Source of the DNA: a virus
DNA: 44,866 nt
Reading direction: 5' to 3' (one strand)
Virus record (IMG/VR): IMGVR_UViG_3300005915_000037
Coordinates: 1 to 44,866 of that record
Shown here: positions 17,965 to 24,307 of the stretch, piece by piece
How the letters are laid out: the number at the start of each line of letters is the position of its first letter
Numbering within the stretch: the stretch's first letter is position 1
Translations under genes and position numbers: made by a program
The notes under the pieces: model-generated
Databases searched by the model: none
Seen by the model: only the letters and a program-made list of their open reading frames with translations
What the model was told of the DNA's origin: nothing

Positions 17965-18007
17965 CCCTTGCCGTCCCCCCATCGGCAATAGTGGCCTCAC
18001 CAGCCAC

Positions 18008-18047
18008 GCCGCGCCTGGCGCCTCACCCAGGCGCGGCACCCTTTTTT
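18008..18047 (+). terminator. Rho-independent terminator of the late operon
   Basis: A perfect 11-bp inverted repeat (GCCGCGCCTGG, 8-nt loop, CCAGGCGCGGC) is followed by ACCC and six T. It lies 44 bases after the lipoprotein gene, the last gene of the tail-lysis block. Confidence 0.88.
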
Positions 18048-18084
18048 CCCGAAGCAAGCCCGGTCAACAGCGGGTATGCAATCT

Positions 18085-18120
18085 AAGGCCGGGCGGTGAC
18101 ACAAGACGCCCGGCCTTCTT
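18085..18120 (+). terminator. Second hairpin terminator
   Basis: A second perfect 11-bp inverted repeat (AAGGCCGGGCG, 11-nt loop, CGCCCGGCCTT) followed by CTTC. The T tract is weak, but the leading AA and trailing TT extend the stem into U pairs. In tandem with the hairpin at 18008 it separates late transcription from the early promoter 37 bases downstream. Confidence 0.75.
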
Positions 18121-18136
18121 CGTGCGAAATGGGTCA

Positions 18137-18227
18137 AAATTATGTTTGAAAATCGCTTGACTTCTGTTTGATTATCGAGTATACTTGCATTAGATTTGAA
18201 ACAAGGCAAGCAACAAAGGAGACAAGC
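18137..18227 (+). repeat. Promoter-leader module, copy 1 of 2
   Basis: The ~91 bp from AAATTATGTTTGAAAATCG through the promoter to the ribosome site GGAGACAAGC match 20762-20854 almost base for base. Differences cluster in the spacer and -10 region. Each copy ends directly at the ATG of a different gene. Confidence 0.92.
18157..18185 (+). promoter_or_regulatory. Sigma70-type early promoter, copy 1
   Basis: TTGACT at 18157-18162 and TATACT at 18180-18185 are spaced by exactly 17 bases, near-ideal for a sigma70 promoter. The start would fall near 18192, about 35 bases before the pentapeptide-repeat gene. The surrounding ~90 bp recur at 20762. Confidence 0.88.
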
Positions 18228-18950
18228 ATGAAAGAGATCAGGAAGCTAGATGGAGGCGTTTTATTCTCATCAGAAACAGCAAACACAGTGCGAGAAGTAG
18301 TCGAAGAGGCTGGTAAGGCACGCGCAGTCCTCAGGGACGCCGACCTCACGCACGCCGACCTCACGGGCGCCGACCTCAGGGGCGCCGTCCTCACGCACGC
18401 CGACCTCAGGGACGCCGACCTCACGCACGCCGACCTCACGGGCGCCGACCTCAGGGACGCAGTCCTCGCGGGCGCAGTCCTCAGGGACGCAGTCCTCACG
18501 CGCACCGACCTCGCGGGCGCAGTCCTCAGAGGCGCAGTCCTTAGGGGCGCAGTCCTCACGCACACCGTCCTCAGGGACGCCGACCTCACGGGCGCCGACC
18601 TCACGGGCGCAGTCCTCACGGGCGCAGTCCTCACGCACGCCGACCTCAGGGACGCCGACCTCACGGGCGCAGTCCTCACGGGCGCCGACCTCACGGGCGC
18701 CGTCCTCACGGGCGCTACGTATGGCGACGCCACAATGGAGCGCCAGCCCATATTCGTGTACGGCCTCCGATGGCCGGTCATGATTTTAGATGATCACATG
18801 GAAATCGGGTGCGAGCTTCATGCGCTTTCCGAGTGGGCCGCGTTGAGCGAGGATGAAATTGAGGGAATGGACGATCACGCGCTAGACTTCTTGGCACAGT
18901 GGAAGGAGGCGCTAAGTGCCGTGGCAACCGCAGGAGGGCGCCAATGGTAA
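18228..18950 (+). CDS. Pentapeptide-repeat protein
   Basis: I chose ATG 18228 behind AAAGGAGA; the open frame extends upstream through the promoter, which cannot be coding. The 240-residue product has a ~32-residue lead, then 26 uninterrupted pentapeptides of the A(D/V)LxG/D/H type (residues ~33-162), predicted to form a right-handed quadrilateral beta-helix. Residues ~165-240 are a C-terminal domain (WPVMILDDHMEIGCELHA, SEWAALSEDEIEGMDDHALD) common on phage and bacterial pentapeptide proteins. Some proteins of this fold mimic DNA and inhibit gyrase (MfpA/Qnr type), but this domain alone does not show that. It is the first gene under the strong early promoter, so early host takeover or protection is possible. 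Confidence 0.9.
   Translation: MKEIRKLDGGVLFSSETANTVREVVEEAGKARAVLRDADLTHADLTGADLRGAVLTHADLRDADLTHADLTGADLRDAVLAGAVLRDAVLTRTDLAGAVLRGAVLRGAVLTHTVLRDADLTGADLTGAVLTGAVLTHADLRDADLTGAVLTGADLTGAVLTGATYGDATMERQPIFVYGLRWPVMILDDHMEIGCELHALSEWAALSEDEIEGMDDHALDFLAQWKEALSAVATAGGRQW
18324..18713 (+). repeat. Array of 15-bp coding repeats
   Basis: Twenty-six 15-bp units, mostly variants of GCCGACCTCACGGGC and GCAGTCCTCACGGGC, encode the pentapeptides. Codon choice is nearly uniform (GAC/GTC, CTC, ACG, GGC), so the units are alike at DNA level as well, suggesting recent expansion by slippage or recombination. Confidence 0.95.
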
Positions 18951-19000
18951 ATTGAGTCGCGAGAAACGAAAAACCAACCGAAGCAAAGAGGAGCATGGAC

Positions 19001-19141
19001 ATGGAGCAGAAGCATAAAAGCAGCCCAGGCGCGCTTGATGTGGTGAACGCAGTCGCAGAAACACTGATCGGGCTCGGGCAGATCGCGATCCTAGCCTGTG
19101 TGTTCGGAATCGGACTTCTGCTGCTTTGGGGCATGTGTTAG
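19001..19141 (+). CDS. Small single-pass membrane protein (46 aa)
   Basis: A short frame from ATG 19001 with GAGGAG seven bases upstream; an in-frame ATG at 18995 is too close to that ribosome site. The product has a polar start (MEQKHKSSPGALDVV) and one long hydrophobic segment (IGLGQIAILACVFGIGLLLL) ending WGMC. It sits between the pentapeptide-repeat gene and the next early gene. Small early membrane proteins in phages sometimes act in superinfection exclusion, but nothing here shows function. Confidence 0.6.
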   Translation: MEQKHKSSPGALDVVNAVAETLIGLGQIAILACVFGIGLLLLWGMC

Positions 19142-19176
19142 GCGAGGTGAGGGCAAGCAAAAAGGAGACAAGCACC

Positions 19177-19548
19177 ATGGCGAAAAAGCTGTACCGAAGA
19201 GAGCTGTGCATCAGCATACAGGGCGATGAAAAAAGAGAGACCAGAATCGTTATAGAGGTGGAGACGACAACGGAAGGACGAATACAAACATCGCTTCTGT
19301 TCACGCACGCGGTCGTCGATAAGTCGGCCCCCTTCGCAGACAAGCCAGGATGTAGAAAGACTCTGCACACGATCCCTGGAGAGCGCGCGGAAACGCTGCT
19401 CGAAGAAGGGGTCATGCTGAGGCATCGCATTCGGGAAGCAAAGAACCTACGCATTCCTCTTTTTTGGAAGGGCGCAATGGAGGGCGAAATGGTTGATCAG
19501 TTTCTTGTCAAGGCGCTTCTCCCGGGCGGCCTGGAGGAGGACGCATAA
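19177..19548 (+). CDS. Hypothetical early protein
   Basis: I chose ATG 19177 because it follows the phage's recurring leader (GGCAAGCAA, then AAGGAGACAAGC). The 123-residue product mixes a beta-rich N-terminal half (RRELCISIQGDEKRETRIVI) with a more helical end. No known motif, signal peptide or membrane segment is visible. It belongs to the early cluster downstream of the promoter at 18157. Confidence 0.7.
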   Translation: MAKKLYRRELCISIQGDEKRETRIVIEVETTTEGRIQTSLLFTHAVVDKSAPFADKPGCRKTLHTIPGERAETLLEEGVMLRHRIREAKNLRIPLFWKGAMEGEMVDQFLVKALLPGGLEEDA

Positions 19549-19559
19549 AAGAGAAATTC

Positions 19560-19886
19560 ATGAGTGGCGTCACGCGAACACAACGAACCAAAATAGAAGA
19601 AGGAATCGAAAAGATGAAGAAGGTCAAGGTTTCAGCCGGGTTTGTATGTCTGATCTGTGCATTGTTCTTTGCGGGTGGAATGATTTGGGGAGGGTTTTTG
19701 AATTCCCTCTGGTCTTCCAGCCCTATCCCAGACACACCCTCCCCTTTTGCGAATTCGATAGGAATGTGTCAGTATCGACACGATGAATTGCTCAGAAATC
19801 TAGACGCGCAGCGGACGCCAGAATCGCCCTCGATGATCAACCCGGACGAAAGAGCCTTCCGCCCAAACGAAGGACGCAGACAATGA
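19560..19886 (+). CDS. Hypothetical membrane-anchored early protein
   Basis: The longest frame starts at ATG 19560, giving 108 residues. An internal ATG at 19614 (MKKVKVSAGFVCLICALFF) has the better ribosome site (AAGGA eight bases upstream) and starts right at a signal-anchor-like segment, so 90 residues may be the real length. The single hydrophobic stretch (residues ~25-50 of the long form) is followed by a Pro/Ser-rich, then charged soluble tail. Function is unknown. It overlaps the methyltransferase-like gene by ATGA. Confidence 0.65.
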   Translation: MSGVTRTQRTKIEEGIEKMKKVKVSAGFVCLICALFFAGGMIWGGFLNSLWSSSPIPDTPSPFANSIGMCQYRHDELLRNLDAQRTPESPSMINPDERAFRPNEGRRQ

Positions 19887-20506
19887 GTAACACGAAGCCC
19901 AACCCGGACGAATTCATGCTCGACGGGATCGTGTATTCAACCAAGGCGTTGCGCCAAGAGTGGGAGACGCCGCCCGAAATCTTCCGCCAGCTCGACAATG
20001 AGGTTCACTTCGGACTCGACGTTTCGGCGAACGCAACCAACAAGAAATGTCCCTACTTCTACGGCCCAGGATCTCGGTTGGCAACCAACGCGCTGGATCT
20101 AGATGTGTGGGGGAACGACATTCCAGCGAACGGCATGGCAGGAAGTGCCATAGGCCCGCCTTTGAATTGCTTCTGCAATCCAGGCTTCTCAGATCCTATG
20201 CCGTGGCACATTCGCGCAGCGCGGACCGCCAGAGAACTCGGCACTACCGTCGTGGTGCTAGGGCTCGTGGGGGCTTCGCAGGAGTGGTATGAATACGCGT
20301 ACATCAACGCATCGGAACATCGGAAGATGAGACCCCGGCCAGAGTACATCCCGCCCACGGAGCTGCTAGAATATTGGAATGCGCACGGCATCAAGCAGAC
20401 CGGAAACAACAGAGAAGGCTGCTCATACCACTACGGGCCAAAGAAGGACTGGGACGCACCAGCCGTCACGCGGCTGTGGAAGTGGAAAGAGGGGGTTGTT
20501 ATATGA
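19883..20506 (+). CDS. Phage N6-adenine DNA methyltransferase-like protein (Dam type)
   Basis: A 207-residue protein with the layout of the phage DNA N-6-adenine methyltransferase family: WETPPEIFRQLDNEVHFGLD near residue 27, then the Cys-containing segment NATNKKCPYFYGPG, the catalytic-loop position in NCFCNPGFSDPMPWHIRAA, and VVVLGLVGASQEWYEYA. Family members transfer methyl groups from SAM to adenine and normally carry NPPY at motif IV; here it reads NPGF, which could reduce or alter activity. Length is normal for the family. Likely use: protecting phage DNA from host restriction or marking it. ATGA overlaps link it to both neighbours. Confidence 0.78.
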   Translation: MSNTKPNPDEFMLDGIVYSTKALRQEWETPPEIFRQLDNEVHFGLDVSANATNKKCPYFYGPGSRLATNALDLDVWGNDIPANGMAGSAIGPPLNCFCNPGFSDPMPWHIRAARTARELGTTVVVLGLVGASQEWYEYAYINASEHRKMRPRPEYIPPTELLEYWNAHGIKQTGNNREGCSYHYGPKKDWDAPAVTRLWKWKEGVVI

Positions 20507-20763
20507 GCGAGCAAGCGCTGCGAGAGTACCTGGCACTGTCCTACTACGACCTCAAAGATCCAGACACCATCTCGTGCGAATGCGTCTTCCGTGTCGCCGA
20601 CGTTCCAGGCGAGGCGGCGCAGTACGAGGAGTGGTGTGACTTCCAGACCGAAGACCGGGGCGGCGTAGAGACATGGGATCATTGCGAAGACGGGAAGCCG
20701 GTGGCGATCTACACGTATCCTGACAGGCGAAGGATAGAGGTTTTAGCCATCATGTCGGGATAA
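20503..20763 (+). CDS. Hypothetical small protein
   Basis: I chose ATG 20503, which overlaps the methyltransferase stop (ATGA); the frame is open upstream only within that gene. The 86-residue product is acidic and contains two Cys and several Trp/Tyr (YEEWCDFQTEDRGGVETW). No family is recognised. Its end coincides with the beginning of the second promoter-leader module. Confidence 0.65.
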   Translation: MSEQALREYLALSYYDLKDPDTISCECVFRVADVPGEAAQYEEWCDFQTEDRGGVETWDHCEDGKPVAIYTYPDRRRIEVLAIMSG

Positions 20764-20854
20764 ATTATGTTTGAAAATCGCTTGACTTCTGTTCGATTTT
20801 CGCGTATGATTCTATTAGATTTGAAACAAGGCAAGCAACCAAGGAGACAAGCAA
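20762..20854 (+). repeat. Promoter-leader module, copy 2 of 2
   Basis: Nearly identical to 18137-18227. The module begins at the last bases of the preceding gene and ends at the ATG of the next, so it behaves as a complete expression cassette. Small differences lie in the spacer, -10 box and the bases just before ATG. Confidence 0.92.
20782..20810 (+). promoter_or_regulatory. Sigma70-type early promoter, copy 2
   Basis: TTGACT at 20782-20787 and TATGAT at 20805-20810 with a 17-base spacer. The -10 differs from copy 1 (TATACT), so strength may differ while upstream control sequences are shared. Confidence 0.85.
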
Positions 20855-21241
20855 ATGAAAATCAATATCAGCGCGATGGACACAGAGTGCTTGATGTACG
20901 TATCAGACTCAAGTGCAGCCGCAATCGAGTCACTTCCAGCCGACTGCTGGACCACACTTTTACAAGCCGGATGCTTGCTCCAAACTTATGACCTCGACGA
21001 TGCGGGCGAAGCGGACTTCGACTCACATGTATCAATCACACATGACTCGCTCGATTCGATTCGTCAGGCCCGCATCACCGATTGGACCGAGGGAACAATC
21101 GATGCGGACGTAACCAAATGCAACGGTTTCAGCGCGGTTCGTTTCGCGAACGTGCAACGGGCCGTCGGGCAGCAACGCCAGGATGTGCTCGTAGTTGACT
21201 TGGGCGATGTGCGGCTTTGCCTCAGTAACCGCGAATTCTAA
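20855..21241 (+). CDS. Hypothetical early protein
   Basis: A 128-residue acidic protein with its own promoter and the recurring leader AAGGAGACAAGC just before ATG. The middle is rich in Asp and Ser (HDSLDSIRQARITDW) and the end is beta-like (QDVLVVDLGDVRLCLSN). No family is recognised, and no membrane segment is present. Being the first gene behind a duplicated strong promoter suggests abundant early expression, as for host-takeover or anti-defence proteins; that is inference only. Confidence 0.7.
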   Translation: MKINISAMDTECLMYVSDSSAAAIESLPADCWTTLLQAGCLLQTYDLDDAGEADFDSHVSITHDSLDSIRQARITDWTEGTIDADVTKCNGFSAVRFANVQRAVGQQRQDVLVVDLGDVRLCLSNREF

Positions 21242-21249
21242 ACACAACG

Positions 21250-21265
21250 CAGGGCTTCGGCCCTG
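21250..21265 (+). promoter_or_regulatory. UUCG-tetraloop hairpin
   Basis: CAGGGC-TTCG-GCCCTG forms a perfect 6-bp stem closed by the very stable C(UUCG)G tetraloop, nine bases after the stop of the preceding gene and 18 bases before the next start. There is no T tract, so it more likely stabilises mRNA or partly terminates than acts as a full terminator. Confidence 0.6.
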
Positions 21266-21283
21266 TGCAACAGGGAGAGAGAC

Positions 21284-21460
21284 ATGCAAAGAACACTAGG
21301 CGACAAATTGGACGGGACAACGTGGGTGACTCCGAGCGAGCACGTAAACAACGGCGGAAAGTACACAGATTGGCTCCCACTTTTTAAGGCAGGCAAAGCC
21401 CTCCGCAGGGCACGTACAGCAAGCGGCAAGTTCATCGTTTGGGAATATTGCATTAGCTAA
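21284..21460 (+). CDS. Small hypothetical protein (58 aa)
   Basis: A short frame from ATG 21284 behind GGGAGAGAG with good spacing. The product (MQRTLGDKLDGTTWVTPSEH and on) is mildly basic with several aromatic residues and ends EYCIS. No family is recognised. The gap to the next gene is 67 bases and carries the recurring leader. Confidence 0.6.
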   Translation: MQRTLGDKLDGTTWVTPSEHVNNGGKYTDWLPLFKAGKALRRARTASGKFIVWEYCIS

Positions 21461-21527
21461 CCCCAATCATCTCACATAGACAGGGCGTCGATAGACGAAA
21501 GAGGCAAGCAACAAGGAGACAAGCAAA

Positions 21528-22598
21528 ATGGCAAAGATCGATCCAAGCAAAGCGCCGGTTCGGCGCACGAAAGCATCAGGGGGCGCTCCTGCGAAGCAAG
21601 CGCCTAAGCCGAAGTCACGCACCGCGCCAGCGGATGATCGCAACGTATATCAGCGCGTTGCCGCTGCTATGGGCACTGTCACGCACGTACTAAAGGAGCA
21701 ACAAGGTTACAGCTACAAATACGCGTCGGAAGAAGACATTATATTGGCTGTGCGGCCTGCACTACTCAGGGAAGGCGTTATCTTCGTCGCTTCGGTTCTG
21801 GGCGCAGAGTCGGAACACATCGCCAACCCAAAGAAGCCGGATTCAGCGCTCGTGTATACAGTAGTCAAGACACAAGGTCGCTTCGTCAATATCGACAAAC
21901 CGGAAGATTTCATTGAATGTGTGGCTTTCGGGCATGGACTGGATCGCGGAGACAAGTCCATCGGGATGGCGGAGACATACGCGTTTAAGGAGTTGCTTCG
22001 CCATGGAGTCATGTGCTTGGCGACGGGCGAAGACCCGGAGCGGCATAAAACCGAAGGCATACCGGCCCACAAACGTCCGCAGGAGGCCGCAGGCACCACA
22101 CCTAGCGCCACACCAACTCAAGATGTGCCACTGAACGGGCGACAACGCATGGAGCCGGAGGCAGAGCCTGTACACATGGAGTTCGGCGAGATGGACAAAG
22201 ATCTAAGCGCAATAATAGAACGCGCCACGCAGGGACTACAGGGATCCAGAATGCCTGAGTTCCGGGAGACCCGTTGGCGGGCCGTAGTCAAGACGGACAT
22301 GCTGGAAATGATAACGGAATTCCGGGAGACGCTTGGCGGTAAACCGGAAGACGCCCCGGACGGCTCAACCTGCCCAAATTCTCAGCTTGCGCGCATGGCC
22401 GGCACGGAAGAGTATAGAGCCCAATGCTTCATGGTATTGCATCGGATCGCGCTGGCAGTCGGACTGGAAGAGGTGAATATCATGGGTGCGTTTCAGCGCG
22501 TGACATCGCAGCGGCTCTGGAAGTGTAGCGGAGCCGAATTCGAGGAAGGGTTCATGGAGTTCATTGGAGACGTGTCGGAAAGGCTTATGTCCTCATGA
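21528..22598 (+). CDS. erf: ERF-family single-strand annealing protein
   Basis: A 356-residue protein behind the leader AACAAGGAGACAAGC. Residues ~40-180 match the ERF superfamily: a helical lead (VYQRVAAAMGTVTHVL), YSYKYASEEDIILAVRPALL, then GDKSIGMAETYAFKELLRHG and FCLATGEDPE-like residues. ERF proteins anneal complementary single strands and promote phage recombination and genome circularisation. The C-terminal half is less conserved and includes a repeated FRET-type segment (FRETRWRAV and FRETLGGK). It overlaps the RusA-like gene by ATGA; with the SSB and SMC-like ATPase downstream it forms the recombination module. Confidence 0.88.
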   Translation: MAKIDPSKAPVRRTKASGGAPAKQAPKPKSRTAPADDRNVYQRVAAAMGTVTHVLKEQQGYSYKYASEEDIILAVRPALLREGVIFVASVLGAESEHIANPKKPDSALVYTVVKTQGRFVNIDKPEDFIECVAFGHGLDRGDKSIGMAETYAFKELLRHGVMCLATGEDPERHKTEGIPAHKRPQEAAGTTPSATPTQDVPLNGRQRMEPEAEPVHMEFGEMDKDLSAIIERATQGLQGSRMPEFRETRWRAVVKTDMLEMITEFRETLGGKPEDAPDGSTCPNSQLARMAGTEEYRAQCFMVLHRIALAVGLEEVNIMGAFQRVTSQRLWKCSGAEFEEGFMEFIGDVSERLMSS

Positions 22599-23122
22599 GC
22601 TACCCGAGAGGCCAGAAACCGAGGGCTGCGCTACGCACCTCACGTGCAAAGACGCTTAAGCCTGCTGCGCGGCTCGACACGATCACGCCATCGGAATTTA
22701 CGATAGACGTTAGGACGTCCGGAGTGCCACAGGCCCGCGCCGACAATTCAGCGCAGGGTGGGCGACACGACACGGATAAGTGCAAGGAGTTCAAGGAGTT
22801 CGTGGCCCAGGAAGCCATCCTGCGGCTTCGAGAGCTGGGTTGCGGGCCTGGTCCATGGCTTGACTACTGGGAGGTCGAGGTTGTTTTCTACTACGCACGC
22901 AAATCATCTCTGCACCCATACCCGATGAACGCGGACTCGGACAATCTCGGCAAAGGAACAATCGATGCGCTTGAAAATATCATTTGGAAAAACGACCTAA
23001 GGACGGTAGACCATATTTTCAGACGTAGGTGGAGCGATCAGAATAGAGACCATGTGGCGATCCGCATAAAGCGGATTGCTCTGGCAATTGAACGGAGAGT
23101 CAAACGGAGGAAGACAATATGA
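22595..23122 (+). CDS. rusA: RusA-family Holliday junction resolvase
   Basis: A 175-residue protein overlapping ERF by ATGA. The RusA pattern is clear: TSGVPQARADNS near residue 42, a helical segment (DKCKEFKEFVAQEA), WEVEVVFYYAR, and the acidic catalytic region DSDNLGKGTIDALE (Asp114, Asp116, Asp124) with WKNDLRTVD (Asp134, Asp139) following. RusA proteins are dimeric, metal-dependent nucleases that cut Holliday junctions, helping to resolve recombination and replication intermediates before packaging. The N-terminal ~30 residues are basic and probably disordered, slightly longer than usual. Confidence 0.88.
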   Translation: MSYPRGQKPRAALRTSRAKTLKPAARLDTITPSEFTIDVRTSGVPQARADNSAQGGRHDTDKCKEFKEFVAQEAILRLRELGCGPGPWLDYWEVEVVFYYARKSSLHPYPMNADSDNLGKGTIDALENIIWKNDLRTVDHIFRRRWSDQNRDHVAIRIKRIALAIERRVKRRKTI

Positions 23123-23430
23123 AGATACAGATAAAAACGACGCAGCAACGTATTGGAGCGCGCCTGGAGGCAATGACAGATCCGTCCTTGAGTATGAAGG
23201 CGAAGGGTTTATACATGACCCTGCTGGGACTTTCGCTGCAAGGAAACACAAGCATCAAGGATATTGTGGACGCGTCTCTTGACGGACCATCTGCCACCCG
23301 GGCCGCGCTCCGGGAGCTTGAGCGCGCCACCCTCCTGAAGATTTACCCTTTAGGTGAAGATGTCGGAGAAGAGTGGGTGTTGGCAAATCTCACCCACAAG
23401 GCGTCAGGCCAAAGAAAGGGGCACAGGTAG
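23119..23430 (+). CDS. Winged-helix DNA-binding protein
   Basis: A 103-residue protein overlapping RusA by ATGA. Residues ~20-85 have the winged-helix pattern seen at the N terminus of phage replication proteins: LSMKAKGLYMTLLGL, a helix-turn-helix (STSIKDIVDASLDG, ATRAALRELERATLL), then a beta wing. Full-length replication initiators continue into a DnaD-like or other domain, which is absent here. It lies 540 bases before the DnaA-box region, so binding there is plausible. A transcription regulator is the alternative. Confidence 0.65.
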   Translation: MKIQIKTTQQRIGARLEAMTDPSLSMKAKGLYMTLLGLSLQGNTSIKDIVDASLDGPSATRAALRELERATLLKIYPLGEDVGEEWVLANLTHKASGQRKGHR

Positions 23431-23431
23431 C

Positions 23432-23971
23432 ATGATGAAGAAAAACAAGAAGTCAATTTGGAACCGAGCAAAGAAGTGGATCGGGTGGAAAGACATCGAC
23501 GCCAGGATCGATGGCTTGATACTGGCATACACACTAAGCGAAAAGATACAGCGGCTCCATACCTCCCAGATCAAGTCAATCTTCGTTAGAATCAACTCCC
23601 TAGAGAGCAATGCCGATAAGCTAAGTAAAGACATCGACGCCAGGATTCGGAAACTAGAACTATCGCGTTGCGTGGCTTCTTCGACGGTAACTGTGCTATG
23701 TGAGCAGGTTGGACGCAACACGATAGGCGTTGAAGTGATGGCAGATAGGATGCGGCGACTGGAGGCGTCATGCGCAACGCAAGAGCCGCTGCGCGCCCGA
23801 ATGGACGACCAGCTTCGTGCCACGATGCAGCGCGTGGCAACGCTTGACAGTGCGCCCGAGCCCCACCCCACAAAGACACAGGGGCCTATTACGACAGATG
23901 AAATGCATGCCGCCTTGGAGGCGCTATTACGGCCTCCAGGAACGGCAGGGAGTAAGAAAACAGGGTGTTGA
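23432..23971 (+). CDS. Coiled-coil protein of unknown function
   Basis: I chose ATG 23432 (MMKKNKKSIWNRAKKW), behind AAAGGGGCA; the frame is open upstream only inside the previous gene. The 179-residue product has a basic start, then long heptad-like helix with the repeated phrase KDIDARI (20-bp DNA repeat near 23492 and 23631), and a Pro/Gly-rich end. No family is recognised. Its stop lies inside the first DnaA-box-like 9-mer, so gene and putative origin abut. Confidence 0.65.
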   Translation: MMKKNKKSIWNRAKKWIGWKDIDARIDGLILAYTLSEKIQRLHTSQIKSIFVRINSLESNADKLSKDIDARIRKLELSRCVASSTVTVLCEQVGRNTIGVEVMADRMRRLEASCATQEPLRARMDDQLRATMQRVATLDSAPEPHPTKTQGPITTDEMHAALEALLRPPGTAGSKKTGC

Positions 23972-24098
23972 TAACCGGTGGAAAACTTGTTGATAACTCG
24001 AAGCTGAAATTTGCATTGAGACGTTCTAAACATTCTATCCACAAGTTATCAACAGGCCTAAACAGTTGAAGACACGACACTTAGATCGGTTATCCACT
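23966..24098. other. Candidate replication origin with DnaA-box-like 9-mers
   Basis: Within the 336-bp gene-free stretch 23972-24307 there are five sites close to the DnaA box TTATNCACA: reverse-strand TTATCAACA at 23966-23974 and 23988-23996, CTATCCACA at 24035-24043, TTATCAACA at 24046-24054, and TTATCCACT at 24090-24098, each one mismatch from consensus. Five such sites within 133 bp is far above expectation. AT-rich sequence and palindromes follow directly. The phage encodes no visible polymerase, primase or helicase, so recruitment of host DnaA and replisome here is a sensible inference, not shown. Confidence 0.6.
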
Positions 24099-24109
24099 GA
24101 TTTTGCACC

Positions 24110-24148
24110 TCTCTACTACGATAGATCTAATTAGATCTATAGTAGAGA
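24110..24148. promoter_or_regulatory. Large inverted repeat with a 20-bp perfect palindrome
   Basis: ATAGATCTAATTAGATCTAT (24121-24140) is a perfect 20-bp palindrome. It is flanked by TCTCTACT (24110-24117, plus 3 unpaired bases) and AGTAGAGA (24141-24148), extending the symmetry to 39 bp. Such a site could be an operator, a replication-initiator site or a cruciform next to the DnaA-box cluster. Confidence 0.75.
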
Positions 24149-24160
24149 ATCCGGAACTAA

Positions 24161-24225
24161 GAGGGCAAAAAGAGAATCGCCGCCATGGTCGGGGAGACCA
24201 GATGGCGGCGATTCGAAAAGCCCTC
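24161..24225 (+). ncRNA. Long structured hairpin, possible ncRNA or origin structure
   Basis: GAATCGCCGCCAT (24174-24186) pairs perfectly with ATGGCGGCGATTC (24202-24214); GGTC/GACC continue the stem to a 5-nt loop GGGGA with an AG bulge. Outside, GAGGGC (24161-24166) pairs with GCCCTC (24220-24225) across an A-rich internal loop (AAAAAGA opposite GAAAA). No T tract follows, arguing against a simple terminator. The symmetric, purine-lined internal loop looks designed. I see no coding frame across it. Confidence 0.55.
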
Positions 24226-24307
24226 AGGACAAGCACGAACTAAGGGCGAATCAAGATCATAGCATTGCAAGTATCAAGCGTCAAGCGACAAAATAAAGGA
24301 GCACAGA

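Noticed and set aside
18140-18781. Long reverse-strand ORF of 213 codons opposite the pentapeptide-repeat gene
   Set aside because: Its repeats are the antisense image of the 15-bp units; no ribosome site, and the forward product is a clear family.
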